37,443 nt of DNA, taken from Pseudomonadota bacterium (GTDB lineage: Bacteria > Pseudomonadota > Gammaproteobacteria > Burkholderiales > Ferrovaceae). The notes beneath the pieces are model-generated. The model did no database searches, was not told the DNA's origin, and was given only the letters and a program-made list of their open reading frames with translations. Location: NCBI GenBank assembly GCA_021826025.1, contig JAKBBG010000010.1, positions 1 to 37,443 of the forward strand, in the 5' to 3' direction. This document shows, in pieces, positions 35,471-37,443 of the stretch (positions within the stretch are counted from its first letter, which is position 1; each line of letters starts with the position of its first letter). A program made the position numbers and the translations under genes.

Positions 35471-36414
35471 GGCGGATTGTCCCCGGGCGGGCCGTAGCGC
35501 TTGCGGACCAGATACACCGGGCGCTGCTTGCTTTCTTCGTACAGGCGGCCCAGGTACTCCCCGATGACGCCGATGGCCACGAGCTGGACGCCGGCGAAAA
35601 ACAGGATGGCGACCATGATCGAAGGATAGCCTTTCACCGGATTGCCGTAGACCAGCGTGTCCAGCACGATTTTGATGGCGTAGAGAAACGCGAAGAAGGA
35701 GACGAGCAGGCCGAAGTAGGAGGCCACCTTGAGGGGAAGGTGGCTGAAGGACGTGATGCCTTCCAGGGCGAAATTCCACAGGCGCCAGGCGTTGAACTTG
35801 GTTTCCCCGGCCTGGCGAGCCGGTCGCTCGTAGTGCACCCGGGCGGTTCTGAATCCGACCCAGGCAAACAGGCCTTTCATGAAACGGCGCCGCTCCGGAA
35901 GCAGCTTGAGGGCTTCCACCACCTCACGGGACATGAGGCGGAAGTCGCCGGCATCCTCCGGGATCGGCACTTCGCTCATCCGGTTGATGAACCGGTAGAA
36001 AACGCGCGCCGTGCCGCGCTTGAAAATGCTGTCGCTCGCGCGGCTCGAACGCACGGCAAGCACCACGTCGTAGCCTTCGCGCCAACGCACCAGGAGTTCC
36101 GGAATGAGTTCGGGCGGATCCTGCAGGTCGGCGTCCATGGGAATGACCGCCTCCCCCCGCGCCTGGTCGAGGCCGGCGGTGAGCGCGGCCTCCTTGCCGA
36201 AGTTGCGCGAAAGGTCGATCACGACCACGCGGGGGTCGCGCGCGCGCAGGGCCAGCAGTTCGGCAAGCGTGCCGTCCCGGCTGCCGTCGTTGATGCAAAT
36301 GAGTTCCCAGGGCTCTTCCAGCGGGTCGAGGACGGCGCGGATGCGGTCGTAGCAGGAAGCCACGTTGGGCGCCTCGTCGTGCATGGGGATGATGAGGGAG
36401 AGCGTGGGATGCAT
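35467..36414 (-). CDS. Family 2 glycosyltransferase, GtrB/ArnC/DPM-like
   Basis: This 315-residue enzyme probably transfers a sugar from a nucleotide to undecaprenyl phosphate at the cytoplasmic face. The GT-A domain shows LSLIIPMHDEAPNV, the CINDGSRDGT motif, LSRNFGKEAALTAGLD and the metal-binding MDADLQDPPELIP. Two C-terminal membrane helices (about residues 230-250 and 265-288) and the IGEYLGRLYEESKQRPVY end are typical of bactoprenol glucosyltransferases. A GtrA-like flippase gene lies divergently upstream. The sugar is not deducible. Confidence 0.9.
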   Translation of the reverse strand: MHPTLSLIIPMHDEAPNVASCYDRIRAVLDPLEEPWELICINDGSRDGTLAELLALRARDPRVVVIDLSRNFGKEAALTAGLDQARGEAVIPMDADLQDPPELIPELLVRWREGYDVVLAVRSSRASDSIFKRGTARVFYRFINRMSEVPIPEDAGDFRLMSREVVEALKLLPERRRFMKGLFAWVGFRTARVHYERPARQAGETKFNAWRLWNFALEGITSFSHLPLKVASYFGLLVSFFAFLYAIKIVLDTLVYGNPVKGYPSIMVAILFFAGVQLVAIGVIGEYLGRLYEESKQRPVYLVRKRYGPPGDNPP

Positions 36415-36438
36415 GACGCTGGTTCCAGGTGGGTCGCC

Positions 36439-36468
36439 GGTATAATCCGCTTAGAGTTCCATTATACC
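36439..36468. promoter_or_regulatory. Facing TATAAT boxes in an inverted repeat between gtrB and gtrA
   Basis: GGTATAAT (36439-36446) and ATTATACC (36461-36468) form a perfect eight-base inverted repeat with a 14-base spacer. Each arm is a consensus -10 box, one per strand, and both would start transcription near 36453. The plus-strand copy would serve gtrA and the minus-strand copy the glycosyltransferase. No good -35 boxes are seen. Confidence 0.45.
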
Positions 36469-36510
36469 TCCGTCAGACCCTGAAAAACGTTTAAGAATCA
36501 AAGGAGCACT

Positions 36511-36918
36511 GTGCACAGTCGCCTTCGGGAATTCCTCCTGTTCGCGTTCGCCGGAACCATCGGCTTTGCGGTGGACGCGGGGACGGTCACGGCCCTTCGC
36601 CACTGGGCGGGGGCGGACCTTGTGAGCGCCAAGGCGGCCGGCTTCAGCCTGGCGGTGACCGTGACCTGGGGGCTCAACCGCCAGTGGGCATTTGCCGGCG
36701 GCGCATCGACCACACGCCGCCTCAGGGAGTGGGGCCGGTACGTCTGGACCAACGGCGTCGGAGGGCTCGTCAACAACGGAACCTACCTGGTGGCGGTTTT
36801 CTCCAGCGACGCCCTGGCGCAGCAGCCGGCGCTCGCCGTGGCCCTGGGTTCCCTGGCCGGCATGGTTTTCAATTATTTGGCGGCGCGCCGGTGGGTTTTT
36901 CGCGCCGATAGTCGTTGA
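36511..36918 (+). CDS. GtrA-family membrane protein
   Basis: This 135-residue protein has four hydrophobic segments and the GtrA-like start FLLFAFAGTIGFAVDAGTV, then VTWGLNRQWAF and the late GMVFNYLAARRWVF. GtrA proteins are thought to flip undecaprenyl-linked sugars across the inner membrane. The start is GTG at 36511, with AAGGAG four bases upstream; the hydrophobic N-terminus begins within ten residues. The divergent GtrB-like gene is the likely functional partner. Its stop codon overlaps the -35 box of the tRNA promoter. Confidence 0.85.
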   Translation: MHSRLREFLLFAFAGTIGFAVDAGTVTALRHWAGADLVSAKAAGFSLAVTVTWGLNRQWAFAGGASTTRRLREWGRYVWTNGVGGLVNNGTYLVAVFSSDALAQQPALAVALGSLAGMVFNYLAARRWVFRADSR

Positions 36919-36943
36919 CAGCCTATTGACACTGGACCATAAT
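36915..36943 (+). promoter_or_regulatory. Strong promoter of the tRNA-Tyr/Gly/Thr-tuf operon
   Basis: A perfect TTGACA (36915-36920) and CATAAT (36938-36943) are 17 bases apart. Transcription would begin near 36950, eight bases before tRNA-Tyr. A second TTGACA at 36926-36931 repeats the -35 eleven bases downstream but has no matching -10. The -35 overlaps the gtrA stop codon. Confidence 0.7.
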
Positions 36944-36957
36944 TACGGGTTCGTTTT

Positions 36958-37042
<85 letters not shown>

Positions 37043-37088
37043 TCCGACTGGTGGTGGAAGTATTTCGGTTGTTTTGGAATTCGGACAC

Positions 37089-37162
37089 GCGGGTGTAGCT
37101 CAATGGTAGAGCAGAAGCCTTCCAAGCTTACGACGAGGGTTCGATTCCCTTCACCCGCTCCA
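37089..37162 (+). tRNA. tRNA-Gly(TCC)
   Basis: A 74-base tRNA with encoded CCA. The anticodon loop CTTCCAA gives TCC, reading GGA and GGG. It differs at only four positions from the tRNA-Gly(CCC) at 3952. Second tRNA of the cluster. Confidence 0.95.
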
Positions 37163-37186
37163 CGCTGGATGTGGTGAAAGCATAAG

Positions 37187-37261
<75 letters not shown>

Positions 37262-37316
37262 AGCACTTTAAACGACGATCATCGGCGCAAGCTGAGCACT
37301 CTTCAAGGACATTGAT

Positions 37317-37443
37317 ATGGCAAAAGGCAAGTTTGAACGGACGAAGCCCCATGTGAACGTGGGGACGATTGGACACGTGGACCATGGCAAGACGACTTTG
37401 ACTGCGGCGATGACGATAGTGCTGGCGAAGAAGTTTGGTGGTG
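37317..37443 (+). CDS. tuf: Elongation factor Tu (3' end beyond window)
   Basis: EF-Tu delivers aminoacyl-tRNA to the ribosome. Only the first 42 codons are present. They begin [19 protein letters not shown] and include the G1 GTP-binding motif GHVDHGKT, followed by [16 protein letters not shown] as in proteobacterial EF-Tu. An AAGGA site lies upstream of the ATG. Cotranscription with the three upstream tRNAs matches the tufB operon layout, so a second tuf copy near rpsG/fusA is likely elsewhere. Confidence 0.96.
   Translation, partial: MAKGKFERTKPHVNVGTIGHVDHGKTTLTAAMTIVLAKKFGG

Overview
The window looks like a core chromosomal segment of a betaproteobacterium. The evidence is the gene order itself: kdsD-kdsC-lptC-lptA-lptB-rpoN-hpf-ptsN-hprK-rapZ, mlaFEDCB followed by an ABC exporter, ibaG, murA and hisGDCBHAFIE, then hinT-tatABC, petABC-sspAB, and a tRNA-Tyr/Gly/Thr-tuf cluster. 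HprK beside RpoN, a short HisG, and separate HisI and HisE also fit that class. The DNA is GC-rich and tightly packed. I cannot place the organism below class level. I see no insertion sequence, prophage, CRISPR array, toxin-antitoxin pair, defence locus or foreign-looking island. No gene-free stretch exceeds 300 bases; the longest is 30323-30487 (165 bp).

Layout. 1-2173 (+): 3' part of rdgB, hemW and a DNA alkyltransferase. 2170-3856 (-): thiS, thiG, trmB. 3952-5117 (+): tRNA-Gly(CCC) running directly into mutY. 5064-12511 (-): a ten-gene cell-envelope and regulation operon from kdsD to rapZ. 12561-14531 (+): a divergent CPA2 antiporter. 14600-29187 (+): a nearly gap-free run of 22 genes covering mlaFEDCB, an ABC-2 exporter, ibaG, murA, the complete his set, hinT and tatABC. 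29144-30322 (-): a DegS/DegQ-like membrane-anchored protease. 30488-34924 (+): petABC (cytochrome bc1), sspAB, tRNA-Thr(TGT) and a 6-phosphogluconolactonase. 34928-36414 (-): a GtrB-like glycosyltransferase and an unrecognised lipoprotein. 36511-37443 (+): gtrA-like gene, tRNA-Tyr, tRNA-Gly(TCC), tRNA-Thr(GGT) and the start of tuf.

How the genes work together. KdsD and KdsC make Kdo for lipopolysaccharide, and LptC/A/B export it. MlaFEDCB moves phospholipids between the membranes, and MurA starts peptidoglycan synthesis, so envelope building is the main theme of the first half. RpoN, HPF, PtsN, HprK and RapZ are regulators commonly linked to that LPS operon. The second half joins histidine synthesis to Tat export. 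The Tat pathway would be needed by the Rieske protein encoded just downstream, which has a twin-arginine signal.

Most of the window is ordinary housekeeping sequence, and I did not find a new multi-gene system. The items most worth a second look are small. mutY has no canonical start codon downstream of the tRNA gene it abuts. A tRNA-Thr gene is sandwiched between sspB and pgl, and pgl has no visible ribosome binding site. A possible 37-codon reading frame with a consensus ribosome binding site lies upstream of petA. Two perfect TATAAT boxes face each other between gtrB and gtrA. An unrecognised lipoprotein is translationally coupled to gtrB.
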